From positions 76,663,034-76,727,033 of the forward strand of contig OY720345.1 in assembly GCA_963082975.1 (NCBI GenBank): a DNA stretch of 64,000 bases, in the 5' to 3' direction. Below, one piece after another: positions 11,231 to 22,840 of the stretch (positions within the stretch are counted from its first letter, which is position 1; the number at the start of each line of letters is the position of its first letter). The stretch comes from Labia minor. Lineage: Eukaryota; Arthropoda; Insecta; Dermaptera; Spongiphoridae. A program made the translations under genes and the position numbers. Under the pieces are notes generated by a model. It did not search any database. It was not told the DNA's origin and worked only from the letters and a program-made list of their open reading frames with translations.

Positions 11231-12343
11231 TCTAATGTATGAGACTTGAGTCTCTTTAAAACTTATAACACACTATTTTAACTAATTCCCCCCCAACTCC
11301 CCACAACCATACAAAATAAAAATAAATTCAAATATTTATTTTTTAATTTAAATACGATTTAATTTAAACTTAACCCCCACCCTCGGCCAAGCAATTCCCG
11401 CGCCTGCCCCTACCCCATTCCAACAAAACCTAACCTAACCTAACTTAACCTCGTTATATATTGTAAGAGGTGGGTAAATTTTAACTAAAGAGATGTCTAA
11501 TTCAAAAAAAAAAAAAATAAATAAATAAAATAAAAATCTTTGTCAAAATTACTTCTTTATCACCTATAACGTTTGAGAGAGTAGAAGACTGTGGTGGAGG
11601 GGAAATCACCCCTCATGCACCAACTCTTACCTCCTCGACTATAAATGTTTTTAATTTGGCTAGAACACTTTCCGTTTTTTAAAAAATTTAAAATAGAGGG
11701 AGAGAGAGAGAGATGTTTTTTATATGTACCAAGAATATTTCTTCGTCATTTTTAAGTTTTTCAAATCAATTTTTTGAACGTATAAAAAGAAATTAATCTC
11801 ATATTTTAGAGCTAACCTCGTGACTAATAGCTTGAAATCCCCCTAAAATTTAAAAATTGAATGTCGAATAATGAACAAATTATGAATATGAAGTAGCATA
11901 ACAATTTTAACTTTTCTACATCCTCTTTTTACACTTTATTTGTGTCTTTGAGGAGAAAAGGTAGTTTTTTAAGCAATTTTATTGTGGCACATTCATAATG
12001 ATTTTTTATAACTTTGTGTTTTTATAACATTCAAAAAGGTTCGCCATCCCTGGTTTATATCATTAATATCATTTATATCATTTGTCTGAAAAATCATATT
12101 TTGATTTGCATATAATCTATAAATCACTTTTGTTCTTAAAATATATTGATAATTAATAATTAAGCAATGAATCTAAAAAAAAGACAATTTAATTTAGTCA
12201 TTTTATGTGACGTTTTAAAAATATTTTTGACTTCATAAAACACTAAAAGAAATAATTTCTGTTTTTTTTTATTCGTCATAAATAAAATGTATTCACTCTT
12301 TACTCCTAAATAGAAAAGAAGAAATATTCAAATAAAATAAGAA
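11231..12343. other. AT-rich spacer with a (CCTAA)n tract
   Basis: No gene seen. A C-rich patch at 11285-11310 and 11375-11452 includes ACCTAACCTAACCTAACTTAACC (three exact CCTAA units) at about 11428-11450, the complement of the arthropod telomere repeat TTAGG. Confidence 0.5.
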
Positions 12344-12655
12344 CATACGTTCCCAAAACTTTTTGATTCGTAGACCCCTTGTCATGTTTTTCGGTTTTGG
12401 GCAGACCCCCTACTTATCTTGAAAAGTTTACCTTTTTTTAGAGCCTTTTTCGAAAATGTTTAAGAGCCATATCGAAAAAAAAATTATCTTTTTTTTAGAG
12501 CCATATTAAATTGAATTAGAAGATAGTATATTGTAAGTAAATAGGCTTGAAATCCTCTATTCTAGACCCCTATTTTTATTTCATGGACCCCCAAATTTTT
12601 TATTCGCTGACGTAGACCCCTTGCAGGTTGCCATAGACCACTTTGGGAACCACTG
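12344..12655. mobile_element. hAT-type MITE
   Basis: The right end reads TTTGGGAACCACTG, the reverse complement of the common hAT terminus CAGTGGTTCCCAAA. The left end has CGTTCCCAAAACTTT. Both ends continue with a GTAGACCCCTTG block in opposite orientation. Flanks ATAAGAA and ACAAGAA may be a decayed 8-bp duplication. There is no transposase. Confidence 0.6.
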
Positions 12656-14074
12656 ACAAGAATAATTTTAAAATAATAATAATGATTTAATATAAATATG
12701 ATCTAAATATTTTATTAAATTAATTAAAATAAGAATTTTTCTATTTCTTATATTCAAATTTAAATTCAGCATAGAAATTCTTTTTAACTGAAATATTTTA
12801 TAAATTAACTGATCAGATGTTTTTTGTATTTAATTATAAAAAAGATAACATGAAAATATATATATTAGTTCAATAGCTCTTGCTTGAAATCAAAATAAGA
12901 AAAACAAGTAAATATATTCGGAGTTGTCTCGAGATATATAAAATAGAATATAGAATACGAGTAATATATAATATATATAATGTAACGCCCACGCTGTTTA
13001 GCTAATAGAAGCTTCCGAGCTTTAAAATTATTCCCAAATTTATAATTAATTCATTCTAATAAAATATCTGCCTTTATAATCAGTTGTAATTTTTTTAATG
13101 CAGATTAAAAATACTTTGAAACTGTTGTTAATGTATCACATTAATTTTTCGTTATTATAACTTTTAATGAAATAATAATATTTAGATATATTTCAAAGAC
13201 ACCTAATAAAATTCTTGTTTAATAAATGAAAGTATTAAAAACTGACCTTTTCTATTATCTATAATTAAAGGAGAATGTTAAAATGATTTCTATTTAAATT
13301 TCAATTGATTTTTGATTTTGATAATCATGTAGAATTCTCAGAAAATAATTGATATTGAAAGAATAAATATTTATCAGAATTTATCATTTTTTTAGATAAA
13401 TTAAACAATAAATTACAAGATAAAAGAAAAAAAGAAAATAAATTAGCCCTGCCGTTTGGGCGTCTCTAGAATAAATGTCATTTCAAATTGGAAATAAAAA
13501 AATTATATTTACTTAATGAATAATAATATTCAAATATATATTAAAAAAATCAACTCATATTGAATAGAAAATATTAAAAAATATAATAATAATAATAAAT
13601 AGAAATATATATACCAATATATATATATATATATACCAATATATATATATATATATATATACCAATATATATATATATATATAGGGTACGATATATATAT
13701 ATCCTATTATATTAAATGACATGAGAAAAATGAAATAGAAAAGAGATTAATTAGAAGAAAAGAAGATATATACATTTTCAAATTCTAATAAAATGTGTAA
13801 ATAATTTTAAATTAAATTTTGAGTAATGTGCAGATATATCACGTTAAATATATATATATATATATAAATTAATAAATAAAATATCATTCATAATATGAAT
13901 ATGAAATAAAAAACAAATATGATATTTTTCTATTAAAATAATTATTAAAAAAAATCAGTAAATCATTTGAGACTTTATTACAATGATGGTAGAGGTGATG
14001 TTAATTGATCGCTTTATATTGGTGAATTATGATAATTTCAATAGAAAATACACTTACGGTTTTGATATAGTAGA
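12656..14074. repeat. AT-rich spacer with TA microsatellites
   Basis: Long TA runs punctuated by ACCA at 13610-13690 and a further TA run at 13850-13866. No gene or element recognised. Confidence 0.5.
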
Positions 14075-14205
14075 GAGAGAAAGAGCGTCATCGCCGCCCG
14101 CCTGGTTTTTGTTGGCATGCGCACTCACACAACGAAATCGACTGACTGACTGAGTGAGCGAGCGTTCACTCGACTAGGAGCCCCTGGCATTTAGGCAACC
14201 AGCAA
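14075..14205. promoter_or_regulatory. isolated GC-rich island, possible promoter or regulatory site
   Basis: In otherwise AT-rich DNA, this short stretch starts with a GAGAGAGAAAGAG run, then has GCCGCCCGCC, GGCATGCGCACTCACAC (close to the NRF-1-type palindrome) and a CGACTGACTGACTGAGTGAG stretch. No coding exon was recognised on either side. A promoter of a gene outside the window or with unrecognised exons is possible; the call is weak. Confidence 0.3.
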
Positions 14206-14960
14206 TACAAGCCAACCAATTTAAACTTGAAATATTTAAATAGTATACTCTATTATAAATTATTAAATGTATTAATTCTGCATCTAATATTTCCATAAAA
14301 ATTTTTAATAAGCATGCAAAAATTTTAAAATAAATTTATATATTTGAATTTTCTAATATAAGAAACGAATGGTTATCAATTTTAATGGAATTTAGAAAAA
14401 AAATAAACAAATAAAAATTTTAAAAGAAACTATTGGAAAATCAAATATGATTTATAGTATAATATCAAGATAATATCAAGATGATAGATATATCATATAT
14501 ATTAGGTTTTTTGGAATATTGTTTTGATATTTTCATAAATGGGTTTAAATAGAATTAATAAAAATAGAAAAGTAAAGAGCTATCAAAAGATGATTTAAAT
14601 ACGAGATAAAAAAAGAAAATTTAAACAAAATTTATACAAAATTGATTAAGGTTCCTTAAGTTTATACCAGTCTATGCCAGTAGGTATAGATGATTATTAA
14701 GAATAAGTAAATTTGAAAATTTACTTTATTTAATAAGTTAATTAGTGTTTCATATTTTCTCTCTTTAAATGACAGTGGGGTAAAAAAGATCATCCACCCC
14801 CTTTTGTATTGAATGTGGTGTGTGATTCTATTTATCCGATCATAAGATTTAAAGTTTTTAACAAAATTTTCACTGATAACATTTTGTTGAAATAAGAAGA
14901 CTTTTTGGATTAATACTATATTTTTGTGAGTTTTGCAAATTTATGAAATTTATTTGTTTT
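14206..14960. other. AT-rich spacer, nothing recognised
   Basis: No supported feature. Confidence 0.4.
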
Positions 14961-15218
14961 CAACTGCTTTTAGCTTGAATGGTCCTTTTGCGAATGAGCT
15001 GCATTTGTCAAAAGTTGTTAAAAATCTACGAATTTTGAATAATGCCCGTATACAAAATTTCATTATTCTAGCTCAAACCGTTTTTGCGTAATCTTTTCTA
15101 CACACACAGAGAGAAACATTTTTCTCAGCCTTATTGTAAATGACTCAGAGGCCTTCAAAACGTATAACATCATCATCAAAATCTCGCCATCGAAAATTTT
15201 CGTGATCACAATCTCTCA
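14961..15218 (+). mobile_element. family B Helentron-type relic, right half
   Basis: A diverged copy of the right part of family B (CATTTGTCAAAAGTTG, TTTCATTATTCTAGCTCAAA, ACACACACAGAGAG, CAAAACGTATAA, CGAAAATTTTCGTGATC). It stops where a Helitron has inserted at 15219, within sequence that should lead to the family B right terminus. Confidence 0.6.
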
Positions 15219-15528
15219 TCTATATATATAAAAAAAAGTTTTTGTCTGCACATGCTAGAATGGGAGAGGAAAAAGATATTGATGGGGAGACCGATTGGAA
15301 AACGTCCGCTTTGAAAACCAAGAACATAATTAATTTACTGATTAAATTAAAATATATTTTAAATAAGAACACGAAAAGAAATGAATGTTTTATGTAATAT
15401 ACTGATTGAAACAAAATGGATGAAAACCTTTTACTACTCTTAACCAAATTCTATGTACCACTCGGGGGTACAGGGGGCGAAGCCCCCGTCTAGGTGTGAA
15501 GAGCGCCGAAGGCGCTCTGAGCAGCTAG
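15219..15528 (+). mobile_element. short non-autonomous Helitron, family C
   Basis: 310 bp with the textbook Helitron signature: it begins TC (15219-15220), ends CTAG (15525-15528), has the hairpin AGAGCGCC-GAA-GGCGCTCT a few bases before the end, and sits between A (15218) and T (15529) with no target duplication. The same terminal block recurs in reverse at 16620, 25303 and 39915. It has no coding capacity. Confidence 0.8.
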
Positions 15529-16308
15529 TATATTATATATTAGAAATGATATAACGAATATTAGAAATTAAAATAAACATTTAAATTTTATAAACATTCT
15601 TTCTGTGGGAATTTCTAGAATTATTAATTTTATATTCATTGTCGATAAAATATGCAAAAAAAATTAAATTCTAAACAATTTTTATATATAGGTATATGTA
15701 TTGAATATTATTCTAAAAACTATCTTTATATGATATATTTTTTTCAATGAATACCTATCCTTTGTCTACTTTTATTTATTTGAAACTGTGGAATATAAGT
15801 TTTTCTTTTTCTTGATCTTCTAATACTAATTTATTAAGACATTTTCGTCTGAAAGCTTTTTTATAAATTTGTCAAGATGGATAAGCTAAAATGCACATTC
15901 CAAATATAAATTTCATTACTAATACTAACAATTTACAATAAAAATAATAATAAGTTTAAATAAAAAAGATAAATTCATAATAAATTATTTCTGTTACTTA
16001 TAATTTCTAATAATTCTAAATTGAAATTACAATTATATGGTATATTAAAAATTAATATTTTATATGAAAAGAAAGTTTTTATAATATTTTGTTGGAAAAG
16101 AAATTCAATTACTGTTTAAATTTAAATTAATTTACATTGACCCTAATAAAATATTTTATAAATATAATCATATATAAACATTTTATTACATTAATGTTGG
16201 TTAACTTGTCATATTCATTTTTTCCAAAAATAATTAAATTTTAAAATTTGTTAGTAATTATAATTATTCTTTATTTATTTATTCTTATTATAATTAGGTA
16301 CTAGGGAA
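15529..16308. other. AT-rich spacer, nothing recognised
   Basis: No supported feature. Confidence 0.4.
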
Positions 16309-16400
16309 AATAAGATAAGGTAAACCCGGTGGATATGACGTACAATTCGGGTTGTGCTAAATTTTAGCGTCATATATCCCTCGGTTTTATCTTAAATTTC
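16309..16400. repeat. imperfect palindrome
   Basis: AAGATAAGGTAAACCCGGTG and GATATGACG on the left are mirrored by CGTCATATATCCC and TCGGTTTTATCTT on the right, with about 25 bp between. It could be a tiny foldback element or a transcribed hairpin. Confidence 0.5.
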
Positions 16401-16619
16401 TTTCTATTTGTTTAAAATTTTCCCTAAATTTTTATGAAAATCATGAATAATTTATTGAATAAATTTTAAAAATGAATAGATCTGTAAAATGTATTATTTA
16501 TGAGAAAAAATCATTTTAATTTATTTTCTTTAATTAAATTTATTATATATATATATATATAATATCATATATATTCAAATCAATTCCGATTTAAAAAAAA
16601 CATTATATTTATTGTATTA

Positions 16620-18394
16620 CTAGCTGCTCAGAGCTCCTTCGCCGCTCTTCAAATCTAGACGGGGGCTCCGCCCCCTGTACCCCCGAGTGGTACATAGTAT
16701 TTGGTTGAAAGTAGTAAAAGGTTTTCATCCATTTTGTTTCAAACAATGTATAACATAAAACATTCATTTCTTATTGTGTTATTATTTAAAATATATTTTA
16801 ATTTATTTAGTAAATGAATTATATATATTATTATTGAATATGTTATATCTATCTACTCGAAAGTTCTTGGCAGCTACAACCACATTTCTCCAAGTGTCCC
16901 CGGTGACCTCATCTTTCTTTGGCCAATAAATGCTGGAAAGAATAATCTGAATCTACTCTCATCTCCCAGGGTCATAGACCATGCGTGGCTCAACGGTACT
17001 CGATAGTTCTTGGCAGCTACAACCACATTTCTCCAAGTGTCCTTATCCTGAACCTCTGTTCCATCTCTCGTACGTCATTCCCTCATCTTTCTTTGGCCCA
17101 TAAATGCTGGGGAGAATCCTATTCTCAAATACTCTGAATCCACTCTCATCTCCTAAGATCATAGACCATGTCTCACACTCATATAATACAACAGACAAAA
17201 TAATTGTTTTATATATTTTAATTTTCATTCCCTTTTATAATAATTTTGATGAGATAAGCCTCTTTACTGCATGATAGCAGGCGTTTCCCGATTGCAACTT
17301 CGATTTAAATTCTTCTCAAATATTATTATCCTTCGTGATTACATTCAATTTTTCTACATATTCAAATTCTACATTTTGTTTGTTAATACTGCTCCTGTTT
17401 GTTTCTAAATATATTTATTTATCATTATTAATTTCAAACCTCATCTCTTTTCCTACCTCGATTAATTTTTCCTCGCTATCTGTAATTGCAATTGCCGAAT
17501 CTCCTATTATATTTAAGTCGTCTGGGTAACCTAATATTTTACAATTGATTTCCACATCTTACTCTTTCTTTACTACCTTCAAGATAAATTTTAAGATCAA
17601 AATTTGAAAAAGTTTATCCGGATCTATTGAGTCATGCGTAGGTTTTACTAAAGTCTACAAATAATTAGTGAACAGAATTATTGAATTCGCGGTTTTTTTA
17701 ATATCTGTCATAATGAAAATATCTTAATTAATGTTGATCGATTTGGCCTGAACCCGCAATGATATCGTCTAATATTTCCTCCGCCTATAGATAATAAGTA
17801 TTGCATATGTTATAATAGAGTATAATATTTCTTGATCATTTAATTTTGATATTTTAATTTCATTGCTTGATTTTTATTGAATATTTTTAATTATAATAAA
17901 ATTTGAGAAAATGCAAAGTTAGAGACTTGAGACAATTTATAAAAATTAATTTATAAAAATTAACGGTATAAAAGTATTGATAAAACTAAAGATAAATTAA
18001 CAATATATACATTCATTAATAGTATTAATTTAAATTAATGGATTTATTTGATTTTTTATTATTAAGTTCATTTATTATTTTTTTTAGATCATAGTTAATT
18101 CCCTCCCTTAAAATAAAAGAAGTATTCAAATATAGAAAGAATAAATACAAAATAATTTAAGTTAAATATGATTTAAATATTTTATTATATTAATTAAAAT
18201 GAGAACTTTTTTAGAATAAATTATTTAATTGAAATGATATTTGAATATTAGAATTTAAAATAAAAAGTTAAATATTATAATAATTCTTTGATTGGGAATT
18301 TCTTTTTTGTTTGTTTCTATGACAGCAAAAAAGTAAACAAATTACATACATACATACATACATACATACAAACACTCTCCTTTATATATATAGA
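16620..18394 (-). mobile_element. Helitron family C copy carrying a LINE fragment
   Basis: On the minus strand it begins TC (18394-18393), has A outside, and ends in CTAG at 16620 with T outside; the terminal hairpin is degenerate here. The middle holds LINE sequence (16852-17780, listed separately). A CATA microsatellite lies near the TC end (18342-18368). The copy at 39915-41064 has LINE sequence joined at the same point, so the fragment was probably captured before these copies spread. Confidence 0.7.
16852..17780 (-). pseudogene. LINE reverse-transcriptase fragment inside a Helitron
   Basis: On the minus strand, from high to low coordinates: a degraded CGFRPNRST motif (about 17760), a motif A region (about 17640, KPTHDSIDPDKL), and the C-terminal KIKIYKTIILSVVLYECETWS..RVFENRIL..GPKKDEG block (17228-17043). 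Shorter duplicated tails of the same LINE lie at 16852-17040. Stops and deletions throughout. It is homologous to 1-357, 23745-24600, 44935-45087 and 63885-64000. Confidence 0.7.
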
Positions 18395-18640
18395 TTATTA
18401 ATATCATATGATATTTTAAAAACAATCAATTTCTTTTTTGGATATTCATTTTAAATATTAATTAAAAATAGATATTATTTCAATTAAATCGTTTAATAAA
18501 TAACGCAATATTCATTAAACTTTAAACAATCTATTTAGCTCTTAAAGTTTAGGATTTTTAAAGTAGATAGATATTAGTTTTAAAATTAATAATATGAATA
18601 TGATTTATATAATTATGATTATTTTCTTTATTATCTAATA
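18395..18640. other. AT-rich spacer, nothing recognised
   Basis: Short AT-rich interval between the Helitron and the hAT element. Confidence 0.4.
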
Positions 18641-18786
18641 CAGTGGTTCTCAACAAGGGGTACGCAGGTGTTGTCCGAGGGGTACAGTTTAGCTTCCGTA
18701 TAAAATGGCGATTTTTATTAATTTTTTGTGATAATAATAAATTTTCTAGATTTTTTAATATGTTAATAAAACATAAAGTAATATAA

Positions 18787-20018
18787 TTGCATACCTTTGA
18801 GTTTTTCAAGCAAAAAATAGTAATATGGATAGAAAGAGTTAAGAGATATGAAGTTGATTGTTTTAATTCGTTTGATTCTTACTTGTTGGAAAACAATACT
18901 TCAATAAATTTTAATTTTAAAAAGAAAATTTTAGAACATCTTTCAAATCTGTCAAGCCCTTTCATAGAGTATTTTCCAAAAAACAAAAACATTGAAAATG
19001 ATATGTGGATAGCAGATCCGTTTTCAAAAAATAATAAGTTGACCTGTGGCCAGGTCCGAACCGACCGACGGTTTGAAATAAATTAATTTCCAGCTACAGA
19101 AACAATTTCAAATAATTTTAATATATCTATTAATGTAATAAAAAACAGATATGGATACATAAATAATAAATATAAACATTTTTAATTGTATTTTATTTAT
19201 AATATATATGCAAGACCAGGCTGTGACGTCATGAATGGCTGGATGACGTCATATAATTTTAAATCAAGAAAAAACTAATAAATATGATTTTTCTCGAGGA
19301 TAAAACCAATACAAAGTGCATGATTCGTGGTGATATATTATAAAAAAATCTCCTTTGGTGTGAAAATAACCCTTTCCTTCCTATCGTCGATCGCTAATAC
19401 TACCACTTCCGGTTTCCGGAATTGCACCAAAAGTTGATCAATTCATCCCACTGATGCATTAAGTAAATATACCAAATTTCATCAAAATCGGTTGAGCCGT
19501 TCAGGCTGTACACATCTATACGGACGGACAGACGGACAGACGGACAGACGGACGGACAGACATCATGCTAAAAATACTTTTTTCTGTTAAGAAAATGCAT
19601 GATTCGTGGAGATATGTAAAAATCTCCACATGTGAAATTTGGTGTGAAAACAATACCTCCCTTACTATCGTCGGTCGGTAAAAACTATTCGGGTTTATCT
19701 TCAAAAGAAGAAGAAGAACTTATTGTGAAATTTGCTACGACTCCACATATAAAGAAAAATTTCCTTGTGTGCCTGTTTCGACATTTTGGATTACACTTCA
19801 AGAACTTTTTCCAAATGTTGCTAAAAAGGCCATTAAACGACTTTTGCCGTTTGTCACTACTTATTTATGTGAAAGCGGCTTTGCAAAATATTGTGATACA
19901 AAAACAAAAAAAAAAAAAATAAGTTAAACGCATCAGCGGACATTCGATGTCAATTGACGTCTTGGGAACCAAATTATGAAAAATTTGCTGAAAATTTAAC
20001 ACAGCAAGTTTCTCATTA
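18787..20018 (+). pseudogene. hAT transposase relic (ZBED5/FAM200-like), in two pieces
   Basis: Piece one (18787-19033) contains ILEHLSNLSSPFIEYFP and MWIADPFS, typical of the region before the dimerisation domain in hAT transposases of the ZBED5/FAM200 type. Piece two (about 19685-20018) starts SSKEEEELIVKFATT and, after a frameshift, gives LFPNVAKKAIKRLLPF and YLCESGF, the hallmark C-terminal dimerisation block, then a poly-A tract and the end of the protein. A family A element sits between them. Truncated at the 5' end, frameshifted, inactive. Confidence 0.75.
19034..19679 (-). mobile_element. Helentron-type element, family A copy 2
   Basis: 646 bp, nearly the same as copy 1, inserted in the hAT relic. 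On the minus strand TTTTT precedes ACCGACC and TTATTTTTTG follows CTTA, so again the junctions are T-tracts. The GGAC/AGAC microsatellite (19521-19561) is shorter than in copy 1. Confidence 0.75.
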
Positions 20019-20324
20019 GCAATAAAATTCATTTATTTGTAATTAGTTATTTGTTTATTATATATTTTATATTTATTGTTTCTGTTTATAATTTAATCAT
20101 GTATTGGCATTTTTCTTTATTGTTTTATTATTTTTCACTATTAAACATACATTTATATTTTTTTTAATTTCACAAAATAAAATTTCAGAAATGAATGAAT
20201 GAAATCTAGATACTTTTATTTTAACCTTAATCTTGCATTTAAAAAAAACTAATAGGAAAAGGGTACTTACAAAAATATGTAAAACTATGGGGTACGCGCC
20301 TGAAAAAAAGGTTGAGAACCACTG

Positions 20325-21062
20325 ATCTAATGGAAGTAATGTGATACATTTGCTAGAAATTTATTTAATTTACTTGAACATTAAATTGATTTATAGACCA
20401 AAAATAAAATATAAAATATAATAAAGTGTAATAAATATGTAATTTCTATTCAATTTTTCCTATTTTTATTTATTTTATAATATTATATTATTATTATTTT
20501 AATTAAAACAGCAACAGGTTGTTAAAACCTTTTCAATTTGTTTTGATATCTATTTGACATAATTAAACGATTTAATAAAGCATCATTTCCTTTAAATTTT
20601 AAATGTAATTTTTATCTATAAATTCTTGTTGAACTTTAATCGATTGATTTTTTTTATATAAGTTATAAGATAATTCAATTACAAAGATATATTTAACTTG
20701 ACGTCTTTATATAGAAACTAGAGGTTTCATCCAAATATATATTCATTTATAAACTTACAATACACAGACTGGCAATAACAAATAAAAATCATATAATTCT
20801 TGGGAACTTGAAACATTTAGAAATATTAAAATAAAATTTTCGATATTTCATCATATCATATTTGTAAAACAATTATTCTATTAGATTCGTAGCTCTTTGA
20901 AAGTTCAAAAATAAACTTTCAATTATTAAATTATTATGAATTGAAAATATTAAATATTAATATTAATAATATATTATATAATTATTAATAATATTATTAT
21001 TAATAATATTATATTGTATTATTTAATATTATTATTAAAATATTACTATTTACTATATATAT
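20325..21062. other. AT-rich spacer, nothing recognised
   Basis: After the hAT target duplication (20325-20332) no supported feature is seen. Confidence 0.4.
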
Positions 21063-21945
21063 AAGTACCGGGACCCCGAGCCTCGGCTCGGTACTTAAGT
21101 TAAAAAAAATGATTCATTATTATTGGATTTGGCTGGTAATATTAATACCTGGGACACCGAGCTCTCGCTCTACCCTTTAAAAAATATTGATATACAATTC
21201 TTTAATTATTTATTACAATTATTAAATGTATTAAATAATATTTTATTGAAAAAATATTAAAAATTATAAAACTATCTAAAACTTAATTAATAAAAGAACA
21301 ATGAATAAATAAATCACGAAAATAGATAAAAAAAAATGCACGCGGCGAGTTTCGATCCTTCGAACTCGGGGAGTAAAAATAATTGTTTTTACCACTGGTC
21401 TAACATATTTTGATAAAAACAAACATTTTTACCATCTTTCAAAGACATTTATTTGTTTTGTTGTTTTTTTTTTGAGAGAGATTAATAAATATATATATAT
21501 TTTATTAAAAATAAATATTTTTAATTTTATTTCGAAATTAAATAATGAATTTTAAAATATTTTAAATATAAAAAAATGTTAATACAATATCATTTAAAAA
21601 AAAGCGGGAGTCAACCAACCGTATTTTATTTTTAAAATTTATTTTTTTTTTATTTTCGAAATTAAATTCGAAATTAAATAATAAATTTTAAAATATTTTA
21701 AATATAAAAAAAATATTAATACAATATCCTTTAAAAAAAGGCGGGAGTAAAATTCCAAATGACGTCACACCCATATATAATTTTTAATTAAGAAATTAAT
21801 AATGAAGCTGTATGTTTCAAGAGATGTGATCAATAAAACTCAATTTTTCTTTATAAATACTATATCTAGTGTGAATTTGAAAAAAATCGTTAGAGCGGTT
21901 TTTGAGAACCAATATATATATATATAGAAATATAGAAATATAGAT
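21063..21945 (-). mobile_element. composite Helitron/Helentron-like repeat, family D
   Basis: The left side carries a strong hairpin AAGTACCG..CGGTACTT (21063-21096) and a diverged second version (about 21140-21180). The centre has a tRNA-like piece and a tandem duplication of about 120 bp (21508-21613 and 21630-21750, both ending in GCGGGAGT). The right side carries GACGTCA and TTTTTAATTAAGAAATTAATAATGA, similar to family A, then AAAAAATCGTTAGAGCGG just before a TA microsatellite. The far end resembles the TC..TATATA start of family C on the minus strand. Boundaries are approximate. Confidence 0.45.
21341..21412 (-). pseudogene. tRNA-like sequence (SINE head or tRNA pseudogene)
   Basis: On the minus strand TTAGACCAGTGGTA resembles a Pol III box A and GGATCGAAACTC a box B. 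Between them GTAAAAA..TTTTTAC can form an anticodon-type arm. Stems are imperfect and no 3' CCA-type end is clear, so a working tRNA is unlikely. Confidence 0.4.
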
Positions 21946-21967
21946 ATATACAATTTTAGCTAGCATA

Positions 21968-21995
21968 ATAAGATAAGATAAGATAAGATAAGATA
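21968..21995 (+). repeat. (AAGAT)n microsatellite
   Basis: About five tandem AAGAT units. Confidence 0.85.
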
Positions 21996-22203
21996 CCATG
22001 AGGGGATATTAAAAATTTTCTTAATCTGGCGAAAAACAATTTGTATTTTTATGTAATTATTTTTTAAACCTTTCGAATAACTAAAATGTTTATATTTTTT
22101 TAGAATTTAAAAATAAATACTTATAAATATTTTCCAAAAATTTTTTTTTAATGGGAAGCTCAGCTTTCAAACATATGTTTAGAATATGAATTCTATTAAA
22201 AAA

Positions 22204-22840
22204 TTAGCTGGAGTGTCTCCACTCGACTATCTCGCAATTTGAATTGGATTAAATAACATAATATATTATATTTAAATTAAATTTAATTAATTATAAATTA
22301 TAAATAATAAATATTAAACCAGCGCATGTTTGGCTTTTTATTGATGGCACCATGGCACGTGTTGGCGCGTGAGATTTGCAGTGTTAAAAAATTAATTCTG
22401 GTACTTTCAGCAATTCAATCAAGCTGAAATTCTATATATATAAGTTTTTTACAATCTTCAATCAAGTTAAAAACTATCAAACATATATTTTTATTTTTAC
22501 GGTTACTTTAGAGGAAAAAAAATCAAAACGTTGTAGGTAATGACCCTCTTCCGGTTAAGCTACATTTCTCAAAAGTTGATAGAAAACTATGAATTTTGAA
22601 TAATGTCCATGTACCAAATTTCATCATTCTAGCTCAAACCGTTTTTGCGTAATCTTGTCTACATACATACACACACACACATACACACACACATACACAC
22701 ACACATACACACACACACACACAGAGACATTTTTCTCAACCTTAGTGAAAATGATTCAGGAACCTTCAAAACGTATAAAAACATCAAAATCTCGACATCG
22801 AAAATTTTCGTGATCGCAATACTATCTCTGGCGAGATAGT
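22204..22840 (-). mobile_element. Helentron-type element, family B, complete copy
   Basis: 637 bp. On the minus strand it starts ACTATCTCGCCAGAGATAGT (itself a hairpin) and near its end has GCGAGATAGT, then a hairpin TGGAGACACTCCA and a short tail. The inverted repeat is terminal on one side and subterminal on the other, as in family A. An AC microsatellite (22670-22722) lies inside. No coding capacity; long apparent reading frames across the AC run are artefacts. Confidence 0.75.

Larger units (their letters stand above)
18641..20324 (+). mobile_element. hAT element, decayed, split by a family A element
   Basis: Left terminus CAGTGGTTCTCAAC at 18641; right terminus GTTGAGAACCACTG ending at 20324. 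The flanks ATCTAATA and ATCTAATG are an 8-bp target duplication with one mismatch, as expected for hAT. Inside are two remnants of a transposase C-terminal half. The element without the family A insertion is about 1.04 kb, so it lacks the 5' half of the gene. Confidence 0.8.
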
